Shown: in pieces, positions 35,700 through 47,383 of the stretch
How the letters are laid out: every line of letters starts with the position of its first letter
How positions within the stretch are numbered: the stretch's first letter is position 1
Assembly (NCBI RefSeq): GCF_002994745.2
Contig: NC_037091.1
Coordinates: 372,001-436,000 of the forward strand
Direction of reading: 5' to 3'
Source of the DNA: Rosa chinensis
Taxonomy: Eukaryota; Streptophyta; Magnoliopsida; Rosales; Rosaceae
DNA length: 64,000 bases
The notes under the pieces: model-generated
What the model was told of the DNA's origin: nothing
The model's input: only the letters and a program-made list of their open reading frames with translations
Databases searched by the model: none
Translations under genes and position numbers: made by a program

Positions 35700-35943
35700 G
35701 AGCTTTAGCTTCTCTTAGAAGGCATTCAAAAATTTCCATATCAGATCTAGAGTCGAAAAACAGATTTGAGTAGAAGAGTCTTCTCTCAACTAGTATAGGA
35801 GTGTGCTTCCTTTCCTGTCTAAAGTGTGAAGCAGTGAGTTCTTATCAAGTAAGTACCTGATCTCATTCTTATGGATAGCTAAACAACCTTTTGCTGTTTA
35901 CCTGAGAATGAGGCTCTGAATGTTTAGCATGTATGTATATTTG

Positions 35944-35953
35944 AATAAATAAA
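35944..35953 (+). terminator. polyadenylation signal in pararetroviral leader
   Basis: AATAAATAAA downstream of the TATA box in the leader. Its role is inferred from spacing. Confidence 0.5.
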
Positions 35954-35960
35954 TTCAGAT

Positions 35961-36411
35961 GGTTGCTCACCCACTTCTTCAACTAATATAGTTGGCATTA
36001 AATTTTCATAATAATAGTTGTTATTGTCGTTGTAATCATCGTTGGCATTCATGTTTCTAAAGGCATGCATCCTATAGAAATCCAAAAGTCCTAATAGTAT
36101 TTTTCTTCTGAAAAAAATCAGTCTTAGAACCAAAAATTAGACCAAGCAGCAGTGATTCCTCCTGTTAAAGTAACCGTTAGGTGAAAAACTTGGGCATGTT
36201 GAAGGCTAGTCTTGTTTGAATTTTTGTCGTCTAGGACAAAAAATTTTGGTCGAATAATATTGTTAAAACCAAGGGTCAACATAGGATACAAAAGGCATTT
36301 CTTCAGAAACACTATCTCTTTTAGTCTTTGTCTATCAGCAATAGTGTAATACAAAAGTTTTGGGCAGTTGGGAAAAATACAGGTGCTTTTTCGGTATACG
36401 GGAAAAGACCC
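35961..36411. other. right end of the insertion, unrecognised
   Basis: AT-rich sequence without ORF similarity, ending CGGGAAAAGACCC against the copy of the 9-bp duplication. It may be transposon end sequence or the degraded viral leader. Confidence 0.4.
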
Positions 36412-36894
36412 TAGCTATTATGAGCCACGCTCATACTACCGCTAGCGGTACCAACTACCACCAACTGTGTGACCTACCGAAACGCAGTCAAGCAGGCTAC
36501 CGCCTGAACCCCGGCTCACCCCCAAATCACCGCTAACGCGCTGTGCCAAAACAGCATCAGAAGCTCTACAAACTGGGAACTGAAGCATATCAGTCCCACA
36601 TCGAAAACAAGGAAGAGGTCAGCCTCTTCCCCACCTATAAAAGGTTCACTCCTCTCTCCTCTCTCCTCTTTAATTATGCATTTACTACTTACCTACTGTT
36701 ATTCTGTCAACATAAATATATTGACTAATTTAGGCATCGGAGAAGAGAAGACTGCCCAGCGCGGTCTCCCTCTGACGCCCTTTGTATTTTACTTGACAGA
36801 TATCGAAAGCTCTGAGAACATCACAAGAAGCGGTCCGCCCACCGGACCAGCGTTAACCAAGATTTGGGTTACCGCTCAATCTTAGACATTAACA
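36412..36894 (+). repeat. 5' LTR of copy C, remainder after interruption
   Basis: It begins at the right copy of the 9-bp duplication (TAGCTATTA) and continues through TGAGCCACGCTCAT to CATTAACA. TATA CCTATAAAAGG is near 36635. The first 40 bp of this LTR are at 14055-14094. Confidence 0.88.
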
Positions 36895-36914
36895 TTGGCG
36901 TCGTCTGTGGGAAT
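36895..36914 (+). promoter_or_regulatory. primer binding site, copy C
   Basis: TTGGCGTCGTCTGTGGGAA abuts the LTR. It differs from copy B by one base (C to T), a likely post-insertion decay. Confidence 0.7.
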
Positions 36915-36950
36915 CCTTGAAGAAAAGGCCATCCCACCACAACAATCACC

Positions 36951-39900
36951 ATGACTAATGGTAGCGGAGGAAACGTTGAAGGACAGGCGGACCAGTCCGC
37001 CAACCCCTATCCCACTAACCTAATGACTAACGATAACCCAGCGGTTAATGTTAACCTTGCACTATTCAACACACCGGTCAACCCTAGCGTGGAACCTCCG
37101 GTTACTCCCCAGGTCTCGCTAACTCAAGCTGCAGCGGAGACCTGACCAGGCAGCAGTCACCTACCAAGCCAGGACCTCGCCGCTGTGTATGAACTGGCAT
37201 TGGCGGACCTCCACAAAGCAAACAAGGAGCACGAACAAAAGTGTAGAGAAAAGGCCGAGGCCCAAAAGTAAGTGGCCACGCTGATGACAAGATTCGACGA
37301 ACTGAAGAAGGCACTGGAGGCAAACGCTAACCCAGCACAGATCGAGCAATTGTAGAGCACCAGACATAGTCGACCCAATACCGGCAGATTGGTACCCGCA
37401 CAAATCATACGAATGCAGGTACCGCTGAACCCACCAGAACTATTGGGAATGGGCCCACCTCCCCTATCCAAACTAATGTTGGAGCAGGAAGCAGAGTCAC
37501 AACTGCACACTAACCGCTCTGCAACTAGGGCTAGAACTAAAGGTAATCCACCTGTCCCTAGGCGAGAGCTAGTATGGCGAAACCTCCAGGCGGGTTCCGC
37601 TGGGCAACCGCCCTAATCCTGGAAAGGATGCAACAATTAGAGTAAAGGCCAATCCGAGTGGAGGTAGGCGCCCCAACGCCAATTCCAAATCCGCTCTTTG
37701 CGTCCAGGCCAGGGCCATTCACCGCCAGGATCTTGTAGGCCGTCAGACTAGCACACGCAAAGACACTAAAAATGCCACATTATAGCAGCATGACTGACCC
37801 CTTCGTCCATATGGGCACCTTTAGAAAAGTCACTAAAAACAAGGGATTTGATGACGCCACCCTTTGCCTCTTGTTCAGCGCAATTTTGGATAGTGAGGCA
37901 ATGAGTTAGTTCTTTGAGTGCCCACCGGGATCCATCGACTCATTCCATGTACTATCAAACGCTTTCCTTTCTCGGTTCATCTTGTTGGCCGTTGGACATC
38001 ACAACACAAGTCAACTGTTCAACGTCAAACATGGTGAAGAGGAAACACTAAAGGCATTTGTCACCAGATGGCAAGCGGCGGCGTCTCAATGCGGTGATCT
38101 GGATAAAACAACGGCACTGGCAGCCTTCAAGCAAGGACTCCTAAAGGGACCGTTTCTCTATCATCTCAATTACAATCATCCAAGTGCTGCGTATGACCAT
38201 GTCATGAGCGAGGCTGTCATCCATGCACAGGCAAAATTCATCACATATGGAGAAACCCCACCATCACCGCCAACGCCGGCAAAGTCCACTTAACCCTCCT
38301 CCAGCCATCAAGAGACAGCTAACAAATCCTCTGCTACGCCGCTAATTGATAAGAAGAGAGAGTGGCAACAGGGCAACTACCAGAGCAAGCAGCAAAAGGA
38401 CCAGCATTACCACAAGGGCAACCACTCATCCCACACGGATAACCGTAACAAACAGGCAGAGTCTTCCCAGCAGTACGCAGTGTTTACAGTCCTCATAGCC
38501 TCGTATGAAGATATATACGACCAGTGCAAAGACCAGATCCCACCGCCACCCCCAAGAAAGTACCCAAGAGTGGGAAAACCAAGAAACACTAGCAAGTGGT
38601 GTAAATACCACAAAGACAGCGGTCACAACACCAACAACTGCAACGCTCTCAAAACGGCAATTGAGACTTTGTATCGTGATGGTAGGCTGGAGCAGTTCAA
38701 GGTGCGTCAGCCGCCACCTATGGTCGTCAACATCGAGCCCATGCGCCGCATCAATACCATCGACGACTGTGCTCCAATCACCAACATGTCTCATAGGGCA
38801 AGAAAGCGCTATGCACACGCTAACCACCCCAAAGAAATTTGCAATATCCATTATGAGAGATCCGCTAAACTCCCAAAGTCTGGTTGGGAACCTATTACCT
38901 TCTCGGAGGAGGAGGAGCGCGGAGTGCATCTACCCCACAACGATCCTTTCTTGATTGACGCCATGCTCGATAAATGGTTAGTGGGAAGGGTCCTTGTTGA
39001 CAGCGGATCTGCTATCAATGTCATCTTCAATGGCTGCTACAACCAACTCCAGCGGAATAAAAAATTGCTACAAGATCATGAGCCACTGCTCAGCTTCTCC
39101 TGTGACATCACGCAACCACTCGGTTCAAACTACATGTGCCTAGTCATCGGCGCTAACCCATGCACAGCGGAGAATACATACAGAGTTCATATTTGTCGAC
39201 TGCTTTAGTTCAAATAATGCCATCATCGGTCGACCGACGCTCAACAAGCTTAAGTGCATCGTAGCTGGATACATGCTTCTCATGAAGTTCCCCACACCCA
39301 ACGGGACAGGCTGTGTGAGAGGAAGTCAACAACTGGCACAAAAATGTTATTCAATTACTGTGGCACGGTCGACACGCACGTATGAGATCCTAACGGTAGG
39401 AAACCATGCACCGATACCAAATATTTTTGAGGACCCTAGGGATGACGAGGAGAAATATGTAAAAAAGGAACTTGTCAACCTAGAAACATCCTTGAAGGTT
39501 ATCTGCATCTCCAACGAGCACCCTGAGCGGACAGTCCACATAGGAGCTCAGCTAGCCCTAGAGATAGCGGCAGAACTCATTCAGTTTCTATGTGACAACG
39601 TCGTCGTCTTTGCATGGTCCTACGCTGATATGCCAGACATCTCCCCTGAAATCATCAGGCATAAGTTGAGCATAAAACCATCCTTCTATCCGGTCAAGCA
39701 GCGGTAGAGGGCCTTCGATGAAGAGAGATATCGTGCAATCGGGGAAGAGGTTGCCAAGCTTCAGGGCATTGGGTTCATCCACCAGGTCATGGCTGGTTAA
39801 GAAACCCAGCGGAAAGTATCGGATGTGTGTAGACTTCAAGGGTCTTAATAAGGCATTCCCAAAGGATAGTTTCCCGCTACCCTGCATTGACCAACTGGTT

Positions 39901-42484
39901 GACACAACAACGGGACATGAGTTGCTCAGCATGATGGACGCCTTCTCAGGATACAATCAAATCATGATGCACCCCGACGACCAAGAGTGCACCACCTTCA
40001 CAACTGACAGGGGCTTATACTGTTATAATGTCATGCCTTTCGGTTTGAAGAACGCTGGGGCAACATACCAGCGGTTGATGAATGCCATATTCGCGGAACA
40101 CCTTGGTAGAATAATAGAGGTTTATGTAGACGACATGTTAGTCAAAAGCATCAAAGCCAGCAGACACGTGGCGAACTTCCGCATCATATTAGCCACTCAC
40201 TTGGCCTATGTAAGCCATCCTCAACATGAAGTTCCCATAATGGAAAGTGCACTTTCAAAGCCTACAGGGAAAACTGACTGCCCTTTCTCGGTTCATCTCC
40301 AGACTGACTGACAGGTGCCTCCCATTTTTCAAAGTTTTGAAGAGGACCCATAAGAAAGAAATTAACTGGACCCTAGACTGTGAGGCGGCGTTCCAGAGCT
40401 TGAAGGAGTACTTGGCAGTGGTCCCACTGCTTTCCATTCATGTACAGGGGGAGATACTATACATCTACCTAGTGGTATCCCCATCAGCGGTAAGCTGCCC
40501 CATTGTACGACGAGAGGGCCAGAAGGAGCTCCTAGTATTCTACGTCGGCAAAGGCATGAACAGGGCGGAGAAGCAAGTAATGCAGAACCCTGAGCACTTA
40601 GGACACCTCAGTAAGTAGACCATCGAGCTCAGCAAGTTTGACATCGACTACAAGCCGAGAACAGCCATGAAAGGTCAGGAGATGGCAGATTTCATCGCTG
40701 AGCTCACCAAGCGTCAGGATGAACCCAACCTAGGGGCAGAAGAGTCCAATATAGAAATGATAACCGCTGAGGAAGCAGCCTCCTGGCAGCAGTCAAAATG
40801 GGACCTCCATGTGGACGGCTCCGCTTGCGCCAAAGCCTGCGGCGCTGGAGTTATCTTGATAAGGCCAGGGGGACTGAACTTGGAATACGCGTTAAAGTTC
40901 AATTTCACAGCTTCAAACAACATGGCGGAGTATGAAGCGCTCATCGCAGACTTACTCCTCGCCATCGACTCAGGGGCTGACATCGTTAACATATTCAGCG
41001 ACTCCCAGCTAGTCCTTAACCAGGTCAACGACAGCTTCCAAGCCAAGGACCAACAGTTAGCGGCATACTTGGGGTATGTCAAGACGCTTCTCAAAAAATT
41101 TAAATTTCACACCATCACACAGATTCCTAGGGAGAAGAACGCCAAGGCTGATTCACTGGCAAGACTAGTAACCGCTTAACCACACCAAAGTCCAGCGGAC
41201 ACACGGGTGGAATGCCTTAACAAGCCAAGCATCACCCTAGCGGAGATCTTCAACATTGAGGTAAATCCCAGCTGGATGGATGAAATCATCGAGTACAAGC
41301 TCAACGGGACATTTCTAGTAGACAAGGTCAAAGCACGACAACTTAAGCAAAGGGCAACCCGCTATAATATCCAAAATGGCAAGCTCTACCGCCAAGGATT
41401 CACCCACCCCCAACCTTCGGTGTCTGACCCAGAAGGAAGGAAAGGTCATGTTAGCAATGATACTCGCCGGGGAATGTGGAAACCACTCATGCGCCAGGTC
41501 CCTGGCCAATCACACAATGCTATAGGGCTACTTCTGGCCCACGCTCGGCGACGACGCTAGAAAGGTGTCACGGTCTTGCCACAAATGTCAACAATACGCT
41601 GACCTTCCCCATGCCCCGGCGGAACCCATGTCAATCATCATTGGCCCATGGATCCACTCCACGTGGGGCCTGGACTTTCTTGGAAAATTCCCAACCGCCA
41701 AGGGCCAGGTCAAGTACATCATTGTAGCCATCGACTACAACAGTAAATGGATAGAGGCGGAACGCTAACTGCAATAACTACCGCCAAGGTAACTCACTTC
41801 CTCTGGAAGAACATCTACTACCGCTACGGAGTCCCCCGCACAATCATCACAGACAACGGCACACAGTTCAACAACAAGAAACTCATATCTTTCACCGCTA
41901 ACCTCAAGATGAGTTTTTCCTCTGTCGCTCACCCCCAAACCAAAGGCCAAGTCGAAGTAGCAAACAAGATAATCAAGAAGCTGCTAAAAAAGAAGCTTGA
42001 CGACGCCAAGGGTTTATAGGTGGAGAAGCTCCAGGAAGTTATGTGGGCCATTAGGACTACCCCAACTTCCGCCACCAATAAAACACCATTTTGTATGATG
42101 TTCGGAACTGAGGCTGTCCTACCCATTGAAGTCACCCAACCTACCGCTAGGGTCGATGGCTACTGCTCCAAGACCAACGACGAAGGCGTCAACCTCGACA
42201 AAGACCTCTTTGAGGAGAAACGCCACAAGGCCCATTTGCACAACTTGCAAAACAAGCAACGGGTATTGCGTTTCTACAATGCCTGAGTCAAGGCCCGGAA
42301 CCTCCAACTAGGGGATTGGGTAATGAAGGAAGTTATTCCACCGCCAATGGTACTCCGCCCAATTTGGGAAGGACCATAGAAAATAGTGGAAGTCGTTAGC
42401 CTTGGCACCTTCTACTTAATGGACAAGGATGGCGTCGTGACCCACCCTTAGAATACCGAACACCTTCGATATTATTACAAATAG
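36951..42484 (+). pseudogene. gag-pol of copy C, heavily decayed
   Basis: The start MTNGSGGNVEGQADQS matches copy B. Domains recognised in order: gag (37982-38293: LKAFVTRWQAAASQC), knuckle WCKYHKDSGHNTNNC (near 38600), protease VDSGSAINVIF (near 38995), RT with YVDDMLVK (near 40125), RNase H, second RNase H (LHVDGSACAKACG near 40800; FSDSQLVLNQ near 41000), integrase (CHKCQQYAD near 41580; ITDNGTQF near 41850; QVEVANKI near 41950), end YYYK and TAG at 42482-42484. More than ten stops and several frame changes interrupt it, for example in gag at about 37143, 37269 and 37353. It is the oldest-looking of the three copies. Confidence 0.9.
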
Positions 42485-43031
42485 TCATGCCGCTACCTAA
42501 GAGCATCTTGACTTAGCTAAATTTTTGTTCGATATTCAGCTAAGTGAAGCTACCCAACGGGTACAACCCCACTTTTGTAAACGCTGAGCTGTCAGCTATC
42601 AATGAAACTAGAAATTATTCAAACCACTGTCACCAAGTCCCGCACAAGTTAACTGGCAATGCCAACAACAGTCAGCGGGCAACGTTCGCTACATCATTCA
42701 CTTGGAACAATTTTAATTCCTTTAATGTTACATTGACTAACAAAAGCAAGTCAAAAACTCTAGCGGTATGTCAACATTCAAACAACGCAATTATGCTATC
42801 AAGAAACAATCACACTTGGCAAAATTTCATAAACAAATAGCCATACTTCATATGTTTAGGGTCCGGACTCCCCGCCCAAAAATAGTCTTACAAAAACTGT
42901 TAAAAAAAAAAAAAAGCCTCAGCGGCATTACAAAAAAAGCTATGGAGCTGTCTTCATGGATTGTTGGGAGCAGCAGCGGTACTCTCCTCGCCCACCGGTG
43001 GCTATGCATTAACCAGGAGACTTGTCTGGTC
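42485..43031. other. spacer between pol and aORF ends, copy C
   Basis: Counterpart of 86-559 in copy A and 23249-23653 in copy B. Pol and aORF transcripts would converge here tail to tail. It contains a 15-bp A run near 42901 and no gene. Confidence 0.6.
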
Positions 43032-45543
43032 CTAACCACGGGTGGTAGGACTCGGCGTCACCATAATGCCATCATCTCGAGTGTGGGCCGCCATGAACTC
43101 GGCACGGGACACTTCGGATTGGGTAGGAGGTGGAGTCCGCTGAGATTCATCCGCCGGACCATGGTCACTCTCGGCACTGCTAGAATGCGCACCTCTAGTC
43201 TGAGCAACGGCAGACCTGCTCACTGGCACAGGCGGCTAGCTCGACATACTGGCAATGACGCCCTTCTTGTTAAGCAGGTCCAAGTTTGCTGCGGCACCAG
43301 CCTTAGCCGTCTCCGTGAGGGCCTGCTTGTACACCGAGGACTGCTTAAATGATTCCACGGCGGCAACCTCTGTGCGGCTCTTCTCACTCCCCAGCCAAGA
43401 AACTTCATCCTCAAACTTTTTCAGCTCAGCGGATTTGGAGGCAGAATCCCGCTGAAGGATCTCAACCTTCTTAGCCTTCGCCACTAGTTGGACATTCAGC
43501 AGGACAATGTCTTGCTCTAACTGGGATATGCGGTCGTTTGACTCAATGGCAACACTTAGCTTGCCGCAAGCATCAAAAGCATAGCACTCCGCCTTGGTCA
43601 GACGTCGCTAGGTCTCCGCCAACTTGTCCTGGGCCTCCTTCAACTCCCTCTAGAGACCTTTGATCTCCTCCCTCAGTTACCGCTCAATCTGAGGCTGGCT
43701 CGACGCCGCCACGAATAGTTCGTGCAGCCCAACAGACAGATGTCCAAACGCCGAACTGAATGGCAAATGCTGAACGGTCGTCGAGCGAAAGGTCCCATCC
43801 AGCCAGCAGAACCCAAGCCGCACGCAGAGATGGAACAAGAACTCCCGCTCGGGATCGGTCAGAAACTCCGCATAGGCAGATAACGAGTCCAGACCGCCAT
43901 GCGACACCTCTCCAGCGACAGCCATAGTCACCGGCTGTGAAGCTTGCTTGGCCTTCTTCTGTTGGCAGGCAACGATAGTCTCCGTGTTGGCTGCCTCATC
44001 CTCCTCATTGGAGTAGTTTTGCGGCAGCTTCCTTTGAAGAACCACCTGTGTGGCACCAGCGGCGACATGCCTCGATTTTGTCTGCGGCTCCAACCCCGCA
44101 GTAGAAACTCATTCCTTTGAAGGCACCACCCCTTTTGGGTCCCACACCGATTGGCGGGCGCCCTCTCCTTCGGCTGCACAGGAGCGGCAAGGGCCTTGCT
44201 CCCTCCAGCAACCCCTTACTCATCGCTACCCTCAACCGACGCCACGACTTGGCCAGCGGGAGCGAGATGGGAATGGTGTGGCATTGGCATCACCACCGGG
44301 GTCTCTGAGGGGCTCACCGCCAGGGTCTGCGGATCGATAGTAGTCTGCTGCGCGGCCAGCCCCGCAGCATACATGCCTTCCAGAAAATCTTGAATTTCGG
44401 CACAGTCCATAGCTTTGTCGAATGCCTTGTGACTGGCCTTGTTACCCGGCGGTGTATCTAAACAAGCACAATGCTAGTTAGCAGGGGACAAATTGCAGTG
44501 AAGCACAAGTCGGCGGGATATACTTACCAACGGCGTGCGTCAACTGCAGGTCGACCAGCAACTCCCACCCGATGAGTAGGCGGTGATCTAGCAGGTTACG
44601 ATTCTGCCATCAGCCTTTGATCCTTGCCACGCGACACTTTTCCTCACTTGTCAAGTTAAAACGCAAACCCGCTAAACAGAAAACGAAGCAATGATTAGGA
44701 AAAAGTTATAAAGTACAGGCATATCATACAAACAATTTCCTCCAACTTTGGTCAGCGGAGGCTTTTGACAACCTCAGACTGGTTGAAACTCCGACTTAAT
44801 CCTAAATGTCGGCTCCCCATCGTTTGCTCCTGCATAGCACTCCCACCCCGAGGTCGCAACGCAGAAGGTCGCCCGCCAGGGAGATATCGAATCTTTCAAG
44901 TTCTCTATCAACTTGGGTGCCCCCTGTTGGCGACTGAGGTTCACCTGTCTGCTACACCCTTGTCGCCTCAAGTAGACAAGTTCATAGAAATGGAGTACCT
45001 CCTCCACGGTCGGCCCTTCACACCCAGATAGACGCCAAATCGAGTTCAACGCCATCAACAATAGTCACATGAACGGCAGCGTACCCCGCTGGCAGAATGA
45101 AAGCCTTCTCATCAGAAGTTGGCGGGCATAACTTCACCACGCTAGGAAGGCGGAACACCGGCTTCAGACGGTTAACGGCGGCCGTAGTCATCGGCCCTTC
45201 CGCCTCATCAACTGTGGTACCATCACGTAGAACCCAGGCTGACTCTATCTCTTCCTGCCAGTCTCTCCCCCCCCCCCCCTAGCGGAATCGCTAGCAGCAC
45301 TGTTACTGGTTAGCCTCTCCACACAACGTTTACGGGCGGCGGTCTCCTCCCTTGCCCTAGAACTCTCGGGGCTCCCGGCACGACCCATAGCCACTCCCCG
45401 GGTATGGTCTATAGCGGTTCTGACAGTGAGGTTCCTGCAGGGGAAGACGGACGCAACGAGTCAATAAATATCCTATCTGCCACGCTGAACGACACGTCAA
45501 ACCCAGAATCCTCACTGCTCGAGATCTCTACGACGCTAGCCAT
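43032..45543 (-). pseudogene. antisense aORF, copy C (broken, internal deletion)
   Basis: The start at 45543 (MASVVEISSSEDSG) and the blocks LMALNSIWRLSGCEG, VEEVLHFYELVYL, GAPKLIENLK, FRIKSEFQP (45061-44774), LDSLSAYAEFLTDPEREF (44093-43677), coiled coil (43650-43236) and the C-terminal tail AHTRDDGIMVTPSPTT (43229-43032) are in family order. Relative to copy A about 110 bp are missing at about 45066, removing the LQILICEF...NMWR segment. A 13-bp C run at 45267-45279 lies inside the N-terminal part and probably shifts the frame. Confidence 0.75.
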
Positions 45544-46059
45544 CACAAACCCTAAAACCCAGGTCAGTTAGTTCCAAAATGATCTAAACTAACCCTATGG
45601 CAGTTTTCAATCAAGAACATCAAGAACAACCATACCCAGAAAACCCAGAAAATACCAAAACAAGACCACAATGTATGTACACTCAAAACCCAGATTTGAC
45701 CATCTAGTAAACCCGAAAACCTCAACTCTCAGTCAAACACCTAAACTCATCCCTAAACATCATTCTGGACCCTCAGAACACATCGAGGCAGGGCATAAAT
45801 CACTCCAAATACCAAAAACAGAAACTGACAGAAAACAATGAAATAGAGACGAGGCTTAGATCACCAACCTGAGAAACACTAACTCTGATGCGTGTGGAGA
45901 TGTCCTTCTTCACTTCAGTGGACCTTTTCTTCGACAGGCAAAGACTTCGCTCGATTTGCAGAACGAAAACCTCAAAATCTCAGACAACAAAACCAAGCTT
46001 GAACAGGACGACTTAGGATTTGAAGTGCAGAAGATGTCAAAACCCACTGTGGTTTCCCT

Positions 46060-46072
46060 CTCTTTTATGTCA
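46060..46072 (-). promoter_or_regulatory. putative core promoter of aORF, copy C
   Basis: On minus GTTGACATAAAAG is followed by a purine-rich run and GGAAACC, about 520 bp before the aORF start: the same block and spacing as copies A and B. Confidence 0.42.
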
Positions 46073-46339
46073 ACATCAAACAAATCTGAGCCGTCCGCTG
46101 AAAAATGACATCAACCGAGCACCGTACGGGTGTCCCACAATCTCACCCACTATCCGGATTAATCGAAGCGTCACCTCGATTACAAAAACGATAATTACTG
46201 GTATTAATGGCGAAGATACGGGCGCGCTGAGAAGACGTTATCCCACACGCTAACCCAGTACATGACAGCCACGTGTCGGGCGCTGTCAGACAAAGCGTCT
46301 ATAAGAGGTAACAGTCGAAGAGCAAGTATACCAATCATC

Positions 46340-46510
46340 AAGTCTCCGCTAAGCGGAACCCCGCTAGCGGAACTTCTCCCTTTCCTCTTGCAAGCAACAA
46401 TCTCCGCTAAGCGCAACTCTGCTAGCGGAACTTCTCCCTTTCCTCTTGCAAGCGACAGTCTCCGCTAAGCGCAACTCCTCTAGCGGGACTTCTCCCCTTT
46501 CATCTTGAAA
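46340..46510. repeat. tandem repeat in the 3' untranslated region, copy C
   Basis: About three units of 57-60 bp contain TCTCCGCTAAGCG, GCTAGCGGAACTTCTCCC and CTTGCAAGC. They are closest to the copy A unit. The array is shorter than in copies A and B. Confidence 0.85.
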
Positions 46511-47022
46511 GCAATAGTCTTCGCTGAGCTGCAACCGGGTAGGTCCCCGTGACACTTCTTCCCGCTTACCATCAGCGGAGGGACTTCTGCCAACAGAGAT
46601 TCCCGAGGCAACGCCTCATTCTGAAGACTACCGCTACGCAGCGTTACAGTCACGCTACGTCCCTCAGGGACACGGGGATAAGTCAAACAGTCTACGATGG
46701 CCCTGATCAGGCACGTTGACCCCCGCAACTTGGGTATCAAAGATTGGGCTTGCTACCCAACACCCTCTGCTCCGCGCAGCTCCCCTCAACAAACAATACA
46801 CCGACTAAAACGGAGGTCTATCTCAGCTGAGGAGTGGGGTACTCCCTGGGGGGCCTAGCAAGGGCCCACTCGAAAGGGTATAAAGCATTTGCTCAGTAAA
46901 TCCATGGTTGACAATGCACTGACGCTAATTATGTTTTTGCAAGTCTAGAGGAAGTAACGCTTCAAACCGCTAGGCAACTCCCCAACCAAGATTGCCCTCC
47001 TTGACTGAGGACTTGGGGGACT

Positions 47023-47333
47023 TGTACTTACATGAGCGTTTGCCACGCATAATTAGCTATAATGAGCCACACTCATGCTATCGCCAACGGTACCAACTCC
47101 CACCAACGGAGTGACCTACGGAAACACAGCCAAGCAGACTACCGCCTGAGCCCTGGCTCACCCCCGGATCACTGCCAACGCGCCTCCACGGGCCGCGTCA
47201 AGATAGCATCAGAAGCTCCAGAAGCTGGGAACTGAAGCATGTCAGTCCCACATCGAAAACATGGAGGAGGTCAACCTTTTCCCCACATATAAAATATTAT
47301 CTCATCTCTCCTCATTAATTATGCATTTACTAC
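47023..47333 (+). repeat. 3' LTR of copy C, left part
   Basis: It starts TGTACTTACATGAGCG directly after the polypurine tract ACTGAGGACTTGGGGGAC and breaks off at GCATTTACTAC, where the CACTA element begins. The LTR continues at 63160. Confidence 0.92.
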
Positions 47334-47347
47334 CACTACAACAGAAA
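47334..47347 (+). repeat. CACTA left terminal inverted repeat
   Basis: CACTACAACAGAAA, identical in inverse orientation at 63143-63156. The next base differs (T against G), then GC matches again. Confidence 0.97.
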
Positions 47348-47383
47348 TGCTGATTTGCGAGGAACAATTTTGTCGCTGAAAAT

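Larger units (their letters stand above)
14371..35960 (+). mobile_element. endogenous caulimovirid (florendovirus-like), interrupted and defective
   Basis: The order is: tRNA-Met primer site, coiled-coil ORF, movement protein, coat protein with zinc knuckle, aspartic protease, reverse transcriptase, RNase H, a further ORF, TATA promoter, polyadenylation signal. This is a plant pararetrovirus genome opened near its leader. No LTRs or integrase are present, as expected for Caulimoviridae. MP through RNase H lie in one long but broken frame system, which resembles Florendovirus as I know it; genus assignment needs an RT phylogeny. A solo LTR and gypsy copy B both sit in the movement-protein region. 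At least six in-frame stops and two frame changes make it non-functional. Outer limits are estimates. Confidence 0.8.
14095..36411. mobile_element. large insertion in the copy C LTR, possible MULE, carrying a pararetrovirus
   Basis: The insertion is bounded by TAGCTATAA (14086-14094) and TAGCTATTA (36412-36420), a 9-bp duplication with one mismatch. The ends start GGGTTAATGC on the left and, in reverse complement, GGGTCTTTTCC on the right, so inverted similarity is confined to GGGT plus scattered bases. A 9-bp duplication suggests a Mutator-like element, but the poor TIRs leave the superfamily open. Without the solo LTR and copy B the insertion is about 8.1 kb, nearly all of it pararetroviral. 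The outer 14095-14370 and about 35960-36411 are non-viral or unrecognised. Confidence 0.5.

Noticed and set aside
14095..36411. A Helitron as the carrier of the virus
   Set aside because: No TC start, no CTRR end with hairpin, and a target duplication is present.
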